Both the position numbers and the translations under genes were made by a program. Below, one piece after another: positions 9,082 through 17,981 of a DNA stretch of 56,603 bases. Origin of the DNA: Bacteroidales bacterium (GTDB taxonomy: Bacteria > Bacteroidota > Bacteroidia > Bacteroidales > PUMT01); contig SLCF01000013.1 in the NCBI GenBank assembly GCA_007125955.1, forward strand, positions 1 through 56,603. Reading direction: 5' to 3'. The first letter of the stretch is position 1. Each line of letters opens with the position of its first letter. The notes beneath the pieces are model-generated. The model ran no database searches, had not been told where the DNA came from, and worked only from the letters and a program-made list of their open reading frames with translations.

Positions 9082-11319
9082 TTAACGGAGAAAAGTATAT
9101 CTTATCCCGGCGTAAACTTTCCTGCCGGTAAAAGGTCCCCATACTACAGATGCATCAAAGTAGTCGCCAAACGGATCATCGTAAGCTATAATTGGATTAT
9201 CCTGTTTGAAATCTGTGATATTTTCACTTCCAATGTAAATGTCGAAGTTTGCAAAACGTCTTGTAACCTGGGCGTGCATTAGGTGGTAAGATGGGGAGAA
9301 TTCATCCCATCTGTATTGTGAAGGATTTCCACCGGAATCGGGAAGGCGTCCGGGTCCGTTATACTGGTTGGCGACATAAAAATACCAGTCCTCCATAGGA
9401 GTTTCATACGAAAGAGTAAGTATGCCCCTGTGTTCATTTACAAACGGAAGCCGCCTCAATTCTCCGTTAATAGTAGCTTTAACATCATTGATACGGTACG
9501 CCCCATGTACCTCAAAGCCGTTGAAAACCTCAAAAGTTAAATCAGCCTGTAAACTATTAGAATAAGATTTGCCATCAAGATTGTAAAAAACAACTCTTTG
9601 TGCATCCTGATCCAGGTCAGCTATCACCTGGTTTGTAAATTCAGTACGGTAAAAATCGATGTTCAAAGCCACTTCCCTGTCACCGCTCAAATGCATAATA
9701 CGCGAAAAATTAAGACCGTAATTCCATGCTTCCTCTACCTTGAAGTCCTCTTCTATGAAGAGTTCTCTCGAGCTGGCCAAAATCGGAGAATTTTCTGCAA
9801 AGATATTGGCAGAGCGGTATCCCCGTCCGGCTGATCCTCTAAGTATATTATGTTCATCAAATTCGTAGCGAAAATGAACCCTTGGTGTAAAAAACCAGCC
9901 GTATTCACTGTTATGATCGGCTCTGAATCCTGTTATAAGTGAGAATTTTTCAAGGTAATTATAGGTATATTCACCAAAAGCACCTGGAACAGATTCCACC
10001 CTGTCATATTTTACCTCATTGAATATTTCTGAATAATCATCATACATATAGCTTAAGCCGGCTGAAATATTGTGGGCTGCAGTTCCTATAATTGTCTGGT
10101 AAAGCAGGCTGGCATTAAAACTCTTTTGATTCCCGTCATATGTATTTAGTCCGAAAAAGGAGCTTTGGTCATATACTGTACCAGTGGCCATTGCAGCTAT
10201 ACTGGAAAGTTCGCTGTCAGGCACTGCAAATCCTCCTTTGAAAAATCCCTGGATCTTCCTTGTGTTTACACCCAATCCGTAAGCATTCTGGGTTCCGTAG
10301 TCGGTGGATTTGTTGAAATCCTTCTGTCCTCCCCTCCTGTCTTCATTGAGAAAATGTAGTCCAAATTGCACGTGGAACCTGTGTGCATCCTCATAATTCC
10401 ACCTGTTTATAAAATTTACCTGCGTCCCCAGCGGAACATCCAGGAATGTGTTCTCATTGTGATCAATTTTTGTTTGCTGTGTGGAGACATGCCCAAGAAT
10501 CATAGTACTCCATTCATCATTGAATTGTACTGCCGAAGTGAGATTGCCTTCATATCTTCCTTCGGTATTGGCAAAAGCATTTAAAAAAAGCGGTTCACTG
10601 TGTTGCGGTTTCTTATACTCGACATTTATCAGTCCCGTTATTGATTCGTATCCGTTAAGGACGGAAGAAGCACCCTTTGATATCTGGATCGATTCCATCC
10701 ATGGTCCCGGGATATATGTAAACCCGTACGTTGATGAAAGGCCCCTTATGTTTGGGATGTTTTCAAACATAATCTGACTATATATTCCATCAAGACCCAG
10801 CATTTCGATTCGCTGGGCACCTGATACGGCATCTGCATATCCCACATCAACTGTCGCACTGCTTTCAAAGCTTTCTGCCAGATTGCAGCAAGCCAGCGTT
10901 TGCAGTCCCCGCTCAGTTATTACCTCGGCATGTGCCGGCTGAAGCCGTGAAACATAACTTGTTCCCATGCGCCGGCGGATTGTCAGTTCATCTATTTCCA
11001 CATTGGTTTCCAGAATTATTTCTATTTCGGTTCTGCCCGGTGGTATCGGAATACTATCCGGTGCATACCCAGTATAATTGACAACAAGAATAAGGGTATC
11101 GGTTGTATTAGGCTTATGTACATCAAAGAACCCTTTCTCGTCAGTTGTGCTGCCGAAGGTTGTTTCTGCAAAATGAACTGTTGCAAAGGGAAGCGGCTCC
11201 ACCACCTGTTCACCGTTTTCTTCTACAACAGTATATACAAAACCCCTCAGATGTTCATGGGCATTTAAACTCAAGGTAATAAACAGAGCTGCTGACATCA
11301 AGATTATTTTGGATTTCAT
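9082..11319 (-). CDS. TonB-dependent outer-membrane receptor, probably for metal or metal complex
   Basis: A signal peptide (residues 1-20) is followed by a carboxypeptidase-regulatory-like beta domain (about 22-110) and a plug domain with the CCNLAESFE and GLDGIYSQIMFENIPNIRG region (about 140-190). A 22-strand-type barrel then runs to the C-terminal strand YAGIRYTFLR. Length is 745 residues. Receptors with the Cys-Cys plug motif lying beside HYC_CC_PP proteins recur in Bacteroidota next to copper or heavy-metal genes, and the HYC_CC_PP gene here is the next gene upstream on the same strand. Active uptake of a metal or metallophore through TonB is therefore inferred; the substrate is not shown by the sequence. 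Confidence 0.88.
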   Translation of the reverse strand: MKSKIILMSAALFITLSLNAHEHLRGFVYTVVEENGEQVVEPLPFATVHFAETTFGSTTDEKGFFDVHKPNTTDTLILVVNYTGYAPDSIPIPPGRTEIEIILETNVEIDELTIRRRMGTSYVSRLQPAHAEVITERGLQTLACCNLAESFESSATVDVGYADAVSGAQRIEMLGLDGIYSQIMFENIPNIRGLSSTYGFTYIPGPWMESIQISKGASSVLNGYESITGLINVEYKKPQHSEPLFLNAFANTEGRYEGNLTSAVQFNDEWSTMILGHVSTQQTKIDHNENTFLDVPLGTQVNFINRWNYEDAHRFHVQFGLHFLNEDRRGGQKDFNKSTDYGTQNAYGLGVNTRKIQGFFKGGFAVPDSELSSIAAMATGTVYDQSSFFGLNTYDGNQKSFNASLLYQTIIGTAAHNISAGLSYMYDDYSEIFNEVKYDRVESVPGAFGEYTYNYLEKFSLITGFRADHNSEYGWFFTPRVHFRYEFDEHNILRGSAGRGYRSANIFAENSPILASSRELFIEEDFKVEEAWNYGLNFSRIMHLSGDREVALNIDFYRTEFTNQVIADLDQDAQRVVFYNLDGKSYSNSLQADLTFEVFNGFEVHGAYRINDVKATINGELRRLPFVNEHRGILTLSYETPMEDWYFYVANQYNGPGRLPDSGGNPSQYRWDEFSPSYHLMHAQVTRRFANFDIYIGSENITDFKQDNPIIAYDDPFGDYFDASVVWGPFTGRKVYAGIRYTFLR

Positions 11320-11457
11320 GTTTATTTAATTTATGTTTTTTTATATCAAATTGAATAAAAATTATAGAAATCTATTTGAAATTGATTAGTTGACAGGTAC
11401 AACAAAACCTGCTGATAATATCAGCAAACTTGCAGTTGCAGGGTCAGGACTTGAAAA

Positions 11458-11970
11458 TCATAAAATAAGCTGGCGGTTCAGATAAACTATATCCTTACCG
11501 GAATTGAAAAGGGGGGGCGGGATTGATGTTAAAAAATGGTTTTGGCTTGATTCAATTATTGTTTGAAAAATGATTTGATAAATTGCAGGGAAAAAAGTGA
11601 TTTCAAATATTTCATCCTGCAAGTTACAAACTGTATTCTTTAAATAATTATCAGGAATACTTAAATAAAAAAGCGAATCGGAACAACAGTGAAAATTTTT
11701 AAAATATTCACCGTTTGCGGGCATTTTTTTATTCTCTTCCGGGGTTCCTGAAGAATTGTGATTATGATTACATCCATCCCTGGTTTCGCAATCACAATTA
11801 TCATCTTCCTGGTGGCTTGAGCAGCAATTTTCAGATTCTGGGATATCCCACATAACCTCTGTATCCCCGGTAATATCACAATGATGAAAATTGATATAAA
11901 AACCGGATGACACGATCAAAAACAAAAATGTAAGTGCTATAACAGCGATATTTTTGAGTGTTTTAGCCAT
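11458..11970 (-). CDS. HYC_CC_PP family small Cys/His-rich exported protein
   Basis: The protein has about 170 residues, with an N-terminal hydrophobic signal or anchor (residues 5-24). It carries the family's hallmark elements in order: HHC after the membrane segment, CC pairs (ENCCSS and FHCCSD), a His/Cys/Asp-rich central stretch, and PPP near the C-terminus (SIPPPLF). The density of Cys and His suggests metal binding in the periplasm. Its gene is just upstream of the TonB receptor on the same strand with a 138-bp gap, matching the usual family context. The ATG at 11970 is preferred over an in-frame TTG at 11979. Biochemical function is unknown. Confidence 0.75.
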   Translation of the reverse strand: MAKTLKNIAVIALTFLFLIVSSGFYINFHHCDITGDTEVMWDIPESENCCSSHQEDDNCDCETRDGCNHNHNSSGTPEENKKMPANGEYFKNFHCCSDSLFYLSIPDNYLKNTVCNLQDEIFEITFFPAIYQIIFQTIIESSQNHFLTSIPPPLFNSGKDIVYLNRQLIL

Positions 11971-12044
11971 CCATCCCAAAATAAATAACAGATTAGGTAT
12001 TATGTAAAATTACATCATTTTTTTATTCTTACAACATTCATAAA

Positions 12045-12072
12045 GAGATACCGGTACTGATACCGGTATCTC
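12045..12072 (-). terminator. Hairpin terminator after S9 peptidase gene
   Basis: GAGATACCGGTA (12045-12056) pairs perfectly with TACCGGTATCTC (12061-12072) around a 4-nt loop. The hairpin lies just past the stop of the minus-strand S9 peptidase and before the HYC_CC_PP gene. The tail after the stem is only weakly T-rich. Confidence 0.6.
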
Positions 12073-12111
12073 CTATGCTCTTTTTATGTGCCTCTAAATC
12101 AGATGTTTCTT

Positions 12112-14472
12112 TTAAAAGTCCGTTATTTCCACATTATTCCTGTAATCACCAAGAAGGTGCTCAGCAAAGTAATAACGTTTCATCCTGTTGAAATATTCAG
12201 AGAAACGACCGAAACCGTGCCTCATTCCGGGAAATATCATCATATCGAATCTTTTGTTGGCGTTAATGAGTGCCTCAACAACCCTGAGTGTTCCTGCAGG
12301 ATGCACATTATTGTCTATGTCACCATGCACTAAAAGAAGATGGCCTTTAAGATTTTCTGCCAATTCCTGGTTTGGTGGAATATTTGATTCAAAAACAGTC
12401 TTTGTTTTTTCCTCCTTTTCTTCTTCATCACCGGCTCCCTCTTTTTCCTCAATCTCTTCATTCTCCTTTTCTTCGTCTTCTATGGTTTTGGTAATTTCCT
12501 TCACCCCGTGGTGAACTTCACTCCACCACATATTATATACATTGTTATCATGATTCCCGGCTGATGAAACAGCAACCTTGTAGAAGTCAGGGTAAACAAA
12601 CATTGCGGCAGTTGACATGAATCCCCCGCCCGAATGACCATAAATACCTACCCTGTCTATATCAATAAATGAGTGTCTGTCGGCAAGCTGCTGAAGTCCA
12701 TATTTATTGTCATCAAGAGGATAATCGCGTAAATTCCCGTAACCATAAGTATGGTAATGCTTTGAACGTACCGGGTGTCCTCCCCTTTGTCCCATTGCAA
12801 CAACAATAAACCCAACCTGTGCAAGAGGAACGTTTCTGTTTAAGGAGAACCTCGTTGGAGTAGGCTCAGTTTGCGGGCCCGGGTAAACATGCGTGATAAT
12901 GGGGTATTTTTTGTCCGGATCGAAATCAAAAGGTTTCCACATAACCCCATACAGGTCGGTTACCCCGTCGGCAGCTTTCACTGTAAAAGGCTCCGGCATT
13001 TTCCAGCCGGCTTCTTCCAAACGTGAGATATCGGCAGTTTCAAGTTCCATCACCAGGCCGCCATTATTGTCGCGCAAAACAGAGCGGGGAGCTTCATCCA
13101 CACGGGAAATATTGTCAACAAAATATTTACTGGATTCAGAAATGTTGAATGTGTGGGAAGCATTTTCAGGTGTAAGAAGTGACAGATTTTGACCACTGAA
13201 ATCAACCCGGTAATACATGGGATAGTAAGGATTAACTCCCTCTTCCCTTCCAAATGCCTGGAAATAAATTTGTCTGTTCAGAGTATCTATTTGTGAAATG
13301 CTGCCCACATTAAAATTCCCTTCAGTGATCCGGTTCTTGAGATTCCCTTCGCTATCATAACGGTAAAAATGCGCCCAGCCATCACGTTCCGAAAACCAGA
13401 TCAAATCTTCCCCGTCCTCAATAACAGCAAGCCTGGCATATCTTGTATTGAAATAAGGTTTGCTTACTTCATGGAAAAGCTCGGTAACTTCTCCTGTTTC
13501 AGTATCCACAACACAAAGGTCGATTTTGCTCCAAGTTCGGTCACGTCTTACAAAGTACAGCTTGTCTGACGAATCTCCCATAAAAAAACCTCCTCCGTAA
13601 CCGAAATAGCTGCCGCCAAGTGCCTGGTCAACATATTTGCTGGCATCTACATCAACCCTGCTTTTTGTTTCAACATCAAATATCGAAAGGCTGTCCTGTG
13701 GCACATTTTCCTCGCCGGGCATAGGATACTTATATGTTTCAAGAGTGGGACGGGGATCTGCAAGAGAATTTATTACCCAAAAATCTTCTACATCACGGCT
13801 GTCACGACGATTTACAAACAGTTTTTCGGAATCATTAAACCATCTTGCAGCAGCCCTTACCCTTTCATCGGTTGTAGTATCACCTGCACTTGCAGCAAAG
13901 CTGAACCAACGTTCTCCATCTTCTGTCAGCTGGATTTCCACACTGTCAGGATCATCTGCCTCCATAAGATAGAGATTGTGATCTTTAGCAAATACTATCC
14001 ATGTACTGTCTGGTGAGTAATTTTTCCAGCGTTCGCGTTCTTCTTCCTCGACTTTATCTCCCATTTCCAACTCACGGGTACGTAAATTGTAGGAAAACTC
14101 AATACTGTCAACCTCGAAGGTCATATTCTCATTATCGTCCTTAATTTCAATATTTGTAATTGGCAAATCGAGAGAATTATATGGCTCATTTGTAAGCTTT
14201 GTTAATTCTGATGCCATATATTCTGTGTCGAACAAAGGTTCTTTTGACCTTGCTTCAGCATCGACAAGAATGAATTTTTTCCCGTCAGATGTTTTAAAAC
14301 TGTACCAAAACCTTTCGACCTCATTGAACCAGTTACCCTGTACACCAAGGTCTCCGACCCATTCACGCATGTTGCTTACACTGAATTTTTCAGCCTGTTC
14401 AAAATTTGCTTTTTGACCATAAATTGTGGAGGAAGCAAATAGCAATAAAAAAAAGAAAATGAGTTTTTTCAT
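12112..14472 (-). CDS. S9 family peptidase, dipeptidyl-peptidase IV type
   Basis: The protein is exported, with signal peptide MKKLIFFFLLLFASSTIYGQ. It has a DPP-IV-like beta-propeller (about 90-470) and a C-terminal alpha/beta hydrolase domain. The nucleophile Ser is in GIYGHSGGGF near residue 612, the Asp in HGDIDNNVHP and the His in PGMRHGFG near the end, giving a full catalytic triad. It likely releases dipeptides from the N-termini of oligopeptides in the periplasm. An unusual feature is a highly acidic, Glu/Lys-rich low-complexity insertion at about residues 659-691, between the Ser and Asp. At 786 residues it is otherwise normal. It stands alone, with its own terminator. Confidence 0.92.
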   Translation of the reverse strand: MKKLIFFFLLLFASSTIYGQKANFEQAEKFSVSNMREWVGDLGVQGNWFNEVERFWYSFKTSDGKKFILVDAEARSKEPLFDTEYMASELTKLTNEPYNSLDLPITNIEIKDDNENMTFEVDSIEFSYNLRTRELEMGDKVEEEERERWKNYSPDSTWIVFAKDHNLYLMEADDPDSVEIQLTEDGERWFSFAASAGDTTTDERVRAAARWFNDSEKLFVNRRDSRDVEDFWVINSLADPRPTLETYKYPMPGEENVPQDSLSIFDVETKSRVDVDASKYVDQALGGSYFGYGGGFFMGDSSDKLYFVRRDRTWSKIDLCVVDTETGEVTELFHEVSKPYFNTRYARLAVIEDGEDLIWFSERDGWAHFYRYDSEGNLKNRITEGNFNVGSISQIDTLNRQIYFQAFGREEGVNPYYPMYYRVDFSGQNLSLLTPENASHTFNISESSKYFVDNISRVDEAPRSVLRDNNGGLVMELETADISRLEEAGWKMPEPFTVKAADGVTDLYGVMWKPFDFDPDKKYPIITHVYPGPQTEPTPTRFSLNRNVPLAQVGFIVVAMGQRGGHPVRSKHYHTYGYGNLRDYPLDDNKYGLQQLADRHSFIDIDRVGIYGHSGGGFMSTAAMFVYPDFYKVAVSSAGNHDNNVYNMWWSEVHHGVKEITKTIEDEEKENEEIEEKEGAGDEEEKEEKTKTVFESNIPPNQELAENLKGHLLLVHGDIDNNVHPAGTLRVVEALINANKRFDMMIFPGMRHGFGRFSEYFNRMKRYYFAEHLLGDYRNNVEITDF

Positions 14473-14546
14473 ATGTGCAAATTTTTGTTAATTAAATAAA
14501 AATATATTGTTTGTGAATATTTTGGAATTCATATATAGATCACAAT

Positions 14547-15215
14547 CTATAAATTATCAAATATCGCCTCAGCAATAGGCAGATCCAGGGAGGTTGTGAT
14601 TTTAATATTTTCCCTGTTACCCTCTGCAAGATGTATCAGATATCCGGCAGCTTCAACAACCGAAGCATCATCACTGAAACATGAGGATCCTTCACAATTA
14701 TAAGCTTCAAGAAGGATCTCTCCCTTAAAGACCTGGGGAGTTTGCACCATCTTAAGTCTTTCCCTGTTTAGAGCAACATTTTTACCATCTTCAACCTTCC
14801 TTACAGATTCAACAGGATCGGTCACAGGCACCGCATTTCCCATAACAGAAGCCATATCATAGCAAGCCTGTATTGTTGAGACGTTCACAAGAGGCCTGAC
14901 TCCATCATGTACTCCTACAAGATGATCTTTGTGTATTTTTTCAAGTGCATTTTTAACCGACTGGAAACGTGTTTCCCCTCCTTTTACAACAGTGTGCTGA
15001 ATGCCAAAACTATGCTGTTCGCATAAAGTTTCCCAATAAGGAATATGCTCTTCAGGAAGGGCAATTATGATTTTTATATTGCTGTCAAAAGAGTAGAACC
15101 GCTTTATGGAATGCATAAGAACGGGCTGATTTTTTAAAAGCAAAAACTGCTTGGGTATAAGAGCATTCATCCGACTGCCAGAACCACCGGCAACTATTAT
15201 AACCGTTTTGTTCAT
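14547..15215 (-). CDS. ispD: 2-C-methyl-D-erythritol 4-phosphate cytidylyltransferase
   Basis: IspD couples MEP to CTP, the third step of the non-mevalonate isoprenoid route. The 222-residue product begins with the nucleotidyltransferase signature VAGGSGSRMNALIPKQFLLL (residues 8-27). It has VHDGVRPLV near 100, the TDPVESVRK segment near 133 and QTPQVFKGE near 163, followed by SDDASVVE near 184. All are expected for IspD. dxs of the same pathway lies about 10 kb away at 25446-27377. The gene ends in TAG. Confidence 0.93.
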   Translation of the reverse strand: MNKTVIIVAGGSGSRMNALIPKQFLLLKNQPVLMHSIKRFYSFDSNIKIIIALPEEHIPYWETLCEQHSFGIQHTVVKGGETRFQSVKNALEKIHKDHLVGVHDGVRPLVNVSTIQACYDMASVMGNAVPVTDPVESVRKVEDGKNVALNRERLKMVQTPQVFKGEILLEAYNCEGSSCFSDDASVVEAAGYLIHLAEGNRENIKITTSLDLPIAEAIFDNL

Positions 15216-15358
15216 TAAAGAGGTGTTTTCAATTAATAAAAATATAAAAAAAAAAGGTCACAACAGGCTTTTGATAAGAAAAATTGCCGTCACCTGTAAC
15301 GATTTTAAAAGATAAACGTCTTGTATATAAAAGAAAGGCGGAAAAAATATAGTTAAAA

Positions 15359-15574
15359 ATGAATAATCATCTTGACAAATTGATAAGTTTTGAGGAAAAA
15401 AAAGTTGATGAACTTTACAGAATTCGTTATGAATTAAACTATGAATTTCAACAAGAAAATTCAATTCCAATATTTCTTTCAAAATTCAGAAACCAGGAAG
15501 AAGTTGAAAGAGAACTGGAAAAAGCTCACACGCAACTTTCCATATATAAAATTCAAAAAATGATGGGTTTCTGA
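15359..15574 (+). CDS. Small protein of unknown function
   Basis: This 71-residue, charged, probably alpha-helical protein (Glu/Lys-rich, EEVERELEKAH near residue 45) has no signal peptide, membrane segment or recognised motif. It lies between ispD and the AMP-dependent ligase on the opposite strand to both. It is followed by a hairpin (15605-15640), as a real transcription unit would be. Its amino-acid composition looks protein-like, but the size leaves room for doubt. Confidence 0.5.
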   Translation: MNNHLDKLISFEEKKVDELYRIRYELNYEFQQENSIPIFLSKFRNQEEVERELEKAHTQLSIYKIQKMMGF

Positions 15575-15604
15575 ATTTACGATTTTAAACAGTGGTTTTT
15601 TAAG

Positions 15605-15640
15605 ATTAAGGGGCTGTCTCAAAAGGGCTGCCCCTTTAAT
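15605..15640. terminator. Hairpin between convergent genes
   Basis: AAGGGGC (15608-15614) pairs with GCCCCTT (15630-15636), extended by AT pairs and followed by AT-rich sequence. It lies between the small plus-strand gene and the convergent AMP-dependent ligase and could stop both. Its GGGGCTGTCT arm resembles those at 24261 and 37701. Confidence 0.5.
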
Positions 15641-15654
15641 ACAATAATTTCAGA

Positions 15655-17316
15655 TCACTTATGCCCTGTATATTTGAACCTTTTAATGCTTTTCTTGGGG
15701 GTTTTTTCAAATTCTTCGGGATGAATTAAAATCTTTGACAAATTCATAAAAGAAGGAAGTTCTTTATTCATGTTCTTAAGGTGGTCTTCCATAATTTTTT
15801 CAAGTTCTGCTTCACTTATGTTATCTTTATCAACTGCTTCATAATCCGGGTATACCAGTGCAACCAACTTATTGTCCTGTTGTGTCACCACTGACTCCAT
15901 AATATAATTAAGGTTATTCAACTTAGCTTCAACTTCTTCCGGATAAATATTCTGACCGGACGGACCCAGGAGCATACTCTTGGACCGGCCCATTATATAT
16001 ATGTATCCATCCCTGTCAATCAATCCCAGATCACCCGTATGCAACCACCCTTCCTCATCGAGAGCTTCTTTTGTTGCTTCAGGATTCTTGTAGTAGCCCA
16101 TCATAACATTCTCGCCCTTTACAAATATCTCCCCAACCTCATTATAAGGATCTTTCGAATCTATTTTAACCTCGAGGGAATCAACAATCTTGCCGGCAGA
16201 ACCAAGCCGCGCTTTGTCCCAGTTTGCATAGCTAATAAGAGGGCCACACTCAGTCATACCATATCCTATTGAGAAAGGAAATTTTATTTTCCTTAAGAAT
16301 ATTTCAACATCTTTATTGAGAGCAGCACCCCCGATCACGATCTCATGGAAATTGCCTCCAAAAACGTCAATTAGCTTCTTTCTGATTTTGCTATATATTA
16401 TTTTATTTAGCCCCGGCACATTTGTTAACTTACCTGCCACACCTTTTTCCAGTGCAGGTAAAATCTGCTTTTTATAAATCTTTTCTATTATGAGAGGAAC
16501 TGCCAGAACCAGTTTTGGTCTTATTTCCTTGAAAGCCTGTAGTATAACCTGTGGCGAGGGCGTTTTGGTAAGTAATGTTATATGGCAACCCAGAGTAAAA
16601 GGCCAAAGAAATTCAAATGCACAACCATATGCATGGGCTAGCGGAAGGAATGATACAATATTGTCTCCTGGTTGTAAAGGCATATTATTGTTTGCATATA
16701 CAACATTGGCAATAAGACTATTATGAGGAATCATCACCCCTTTTGAAAAACCTGTAGTCCCTGATGTGTAACTTATCACTGCCAGATCTTCATTCGGTAC
16801 ATCGGGAAAAGAGCATTCTTCCGGGCCAAAGGTATTGTTGTACTTCTTTTCAAATAGAATATCCAGATCAGAAATCACTTTATTAATTTGCTTGTTTCCT
16901 TTATCGGAGAGGACTGTGAGATCTGATACGGAGAGTATTGCTTTCAAATTAGTCATCTTTGATTCATCAAGTGTATCAAAAATGCTTTCACTTGCAAAAA
17001 GTAAAACTGAATCTGAATGATTAACAATATGATGCACATCATTGGGTTTGAAATCCGGCAGAATCGGAACAATAACTGCACCATAGGATATAGTGGCAAG
17101 ATACACTACTGCCCATGAGGCTGAATTTTTGCCGATCAATGCTACCTTATCGCCTTTTTCAATATTGTTCTCTTGTAAAACAATATGTATGCGGGCTATC
17201 CTTCGGGCAACATCAGAATATTTTAAGCTTTCACCTTTATAGTCAGTAAAAGCATTGATATTCCAGTTTTCCCTGATACTGTTCTCGATAAATTCTATGA
17301 AGTTTTCTTTCATCAT
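15655..17316 (-). CDS. AMP-dependent ligase, long-chain acyl-CoA synthetase-like
   Basis: The product is a 553-residue adenylate-forming enzyme that probably activates fatty acids to acyl-CoA. The P-loop-like motif SYTSGTTGFSKGV is near residue 183. YGMTECGPLIS is near 350, GWLHTGDLG near 420, and the C-terminal domain includes KSMLLGPSGQNIYPEEVE with the hinge. A lysine in the final TPKKSIKRF region fits the catalytic Lys (A10). A PaaI-type thioesterase lies upstream on the same strand (135 bp gap), suggesting acyl-CoA metabolism. Chain-length preference cannot be read from the sequence. Confidence 0.88.
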   Translation of the reverse strand: MMKENFIEFIENSIRENWNINAFTDYKGESLKYSDVARRIARIHIVLQENNIEKGDKVALIGKNSASWAVVYLATISYGAVIVPILPDFKPNDVHHIVNHSDSVLLFASESIFDTLDESKMTNLKAILSVSDLTVLSDKGNKQINKVISDLDILFEKKYNNTFGPEECSFPDVPNEDLAVISYTSGTTGFSKGVMIPHNSLIANVVYANNNMPLQPGDNIVSFLPLAHAYGCAFEFLWPFTLGCHITLLTKTPSPQVILQAFKEIRPKLVLAVPLIIEKIYKKQILPALEKGVAGKLTNVPGLNKIIYSKIRKKLIDVFGGNFHEIVIGGAALNKDVEIFLRKIKFPFSIGYGMTECGPLISYANWDKARLGSAGKIVDSLEVKIDSKDPYNEVGEIFVKGENVMMGYYKNPEATKEALDEEGWLHTGDLGLIDRDGYIYIMGRSKSMLLGPSGQNIYPEEVEAKLNNLNYIMESVVTQQDNKLVALVYPDYEAVDKDNISEAELEKIMEDHLKNMNKELPSFMNLSKILIHPEEFEKTPKKSIKRFKYTGHK

Positions 17317-17450
17317 GGCTTTAGCCTTTTGGTTGAGTTATAAAGGTAAAAAGTATGGTTTATAATTACAAAAAATAACAGTAAGTTGAAGTGAAATTCG
17401 AGAATCCCTTGCATATATAATTTTCCTGTAAAAAGGCTGAACAAAACGCG

Positions 17451-17939
17451 TTATTTTCGTTTTTCAATCATAAAAAAGGCATCCTTTCCGGGATAATTCA
17501 ATTTTTTTACAGCAACATCTTCCGGATAAATGAAATATTTCACATCTGCTTCTGAGCAAAGTACGTTTTCTGCATTGTACAATTGGGTGTGGATATTTGC
17601 AATCCTTTTGTTTATCTCTTTTATATGGCCTTTCACGGTAACAGCTCCCTGATCAACAAATACCGGTTTTCTGTAATGAATCTCCATTGATGCGGTTACA
17701 CCTCCTGTTCCTGCCTTTACATATACAACCCAGCTTGCAATCTCATCCTGCAAAGTGGCCTGTATTCCACCATGAAGAACATTAATATAACCCTGGTAAT
17801 TTTCGGCAGGATCCCATTTCGAGATAATATAGTCGCCTTCTTCAAAAAACTCAAGATGAAGACCAAAATCATTTCGGGGGTCACAACCAAAACACCTGAA
17901 CTCTCCCTTATCGATAAACGGATTACGTATCTTCCTCAT
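17451..17939 (-). CDS. PaaI-family hotdog thioesterase
   Basis: The 162-residue protein carries the hotdog-fold acyl-CoA thioesterase signature. NVLHGGIQATLQDEIASW lies near residues 52-70, where HGG and the acidic residue of QDE form the active site, followed by TASMEIHYRKPV near 80. It likely hydrolyses acyl-CoA or aromatic acyl-CoA. An N-terminal Cys pair (FRCFGCDPRNDFGLHLEF) is seen in many PaaI-like members. Its position upstream of an acyl-CoA synthetase-like gene supports a role in acyl-CoA turnover. Confidence 0.82.
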   Translation of the reverse strand: MRKIRNPFIDKGEFRCFGCDPRNDFGLHLEFFEEGDYIISKWDPAENYQGYINVLHGGIQATLQDEIASWVVYVKAGTGGVTASMEIHYRKPVFVDQGAVTVKGHIKEINKRIANIHTQLYNAENVLCSEADVKYFIYPEDVAVKKLNYPGKDAFFMIEKRK

Positions 17940-17981
17940 AATTTAATTTTATATTAATCTAATCTTTTTTTTAAAATTTTC

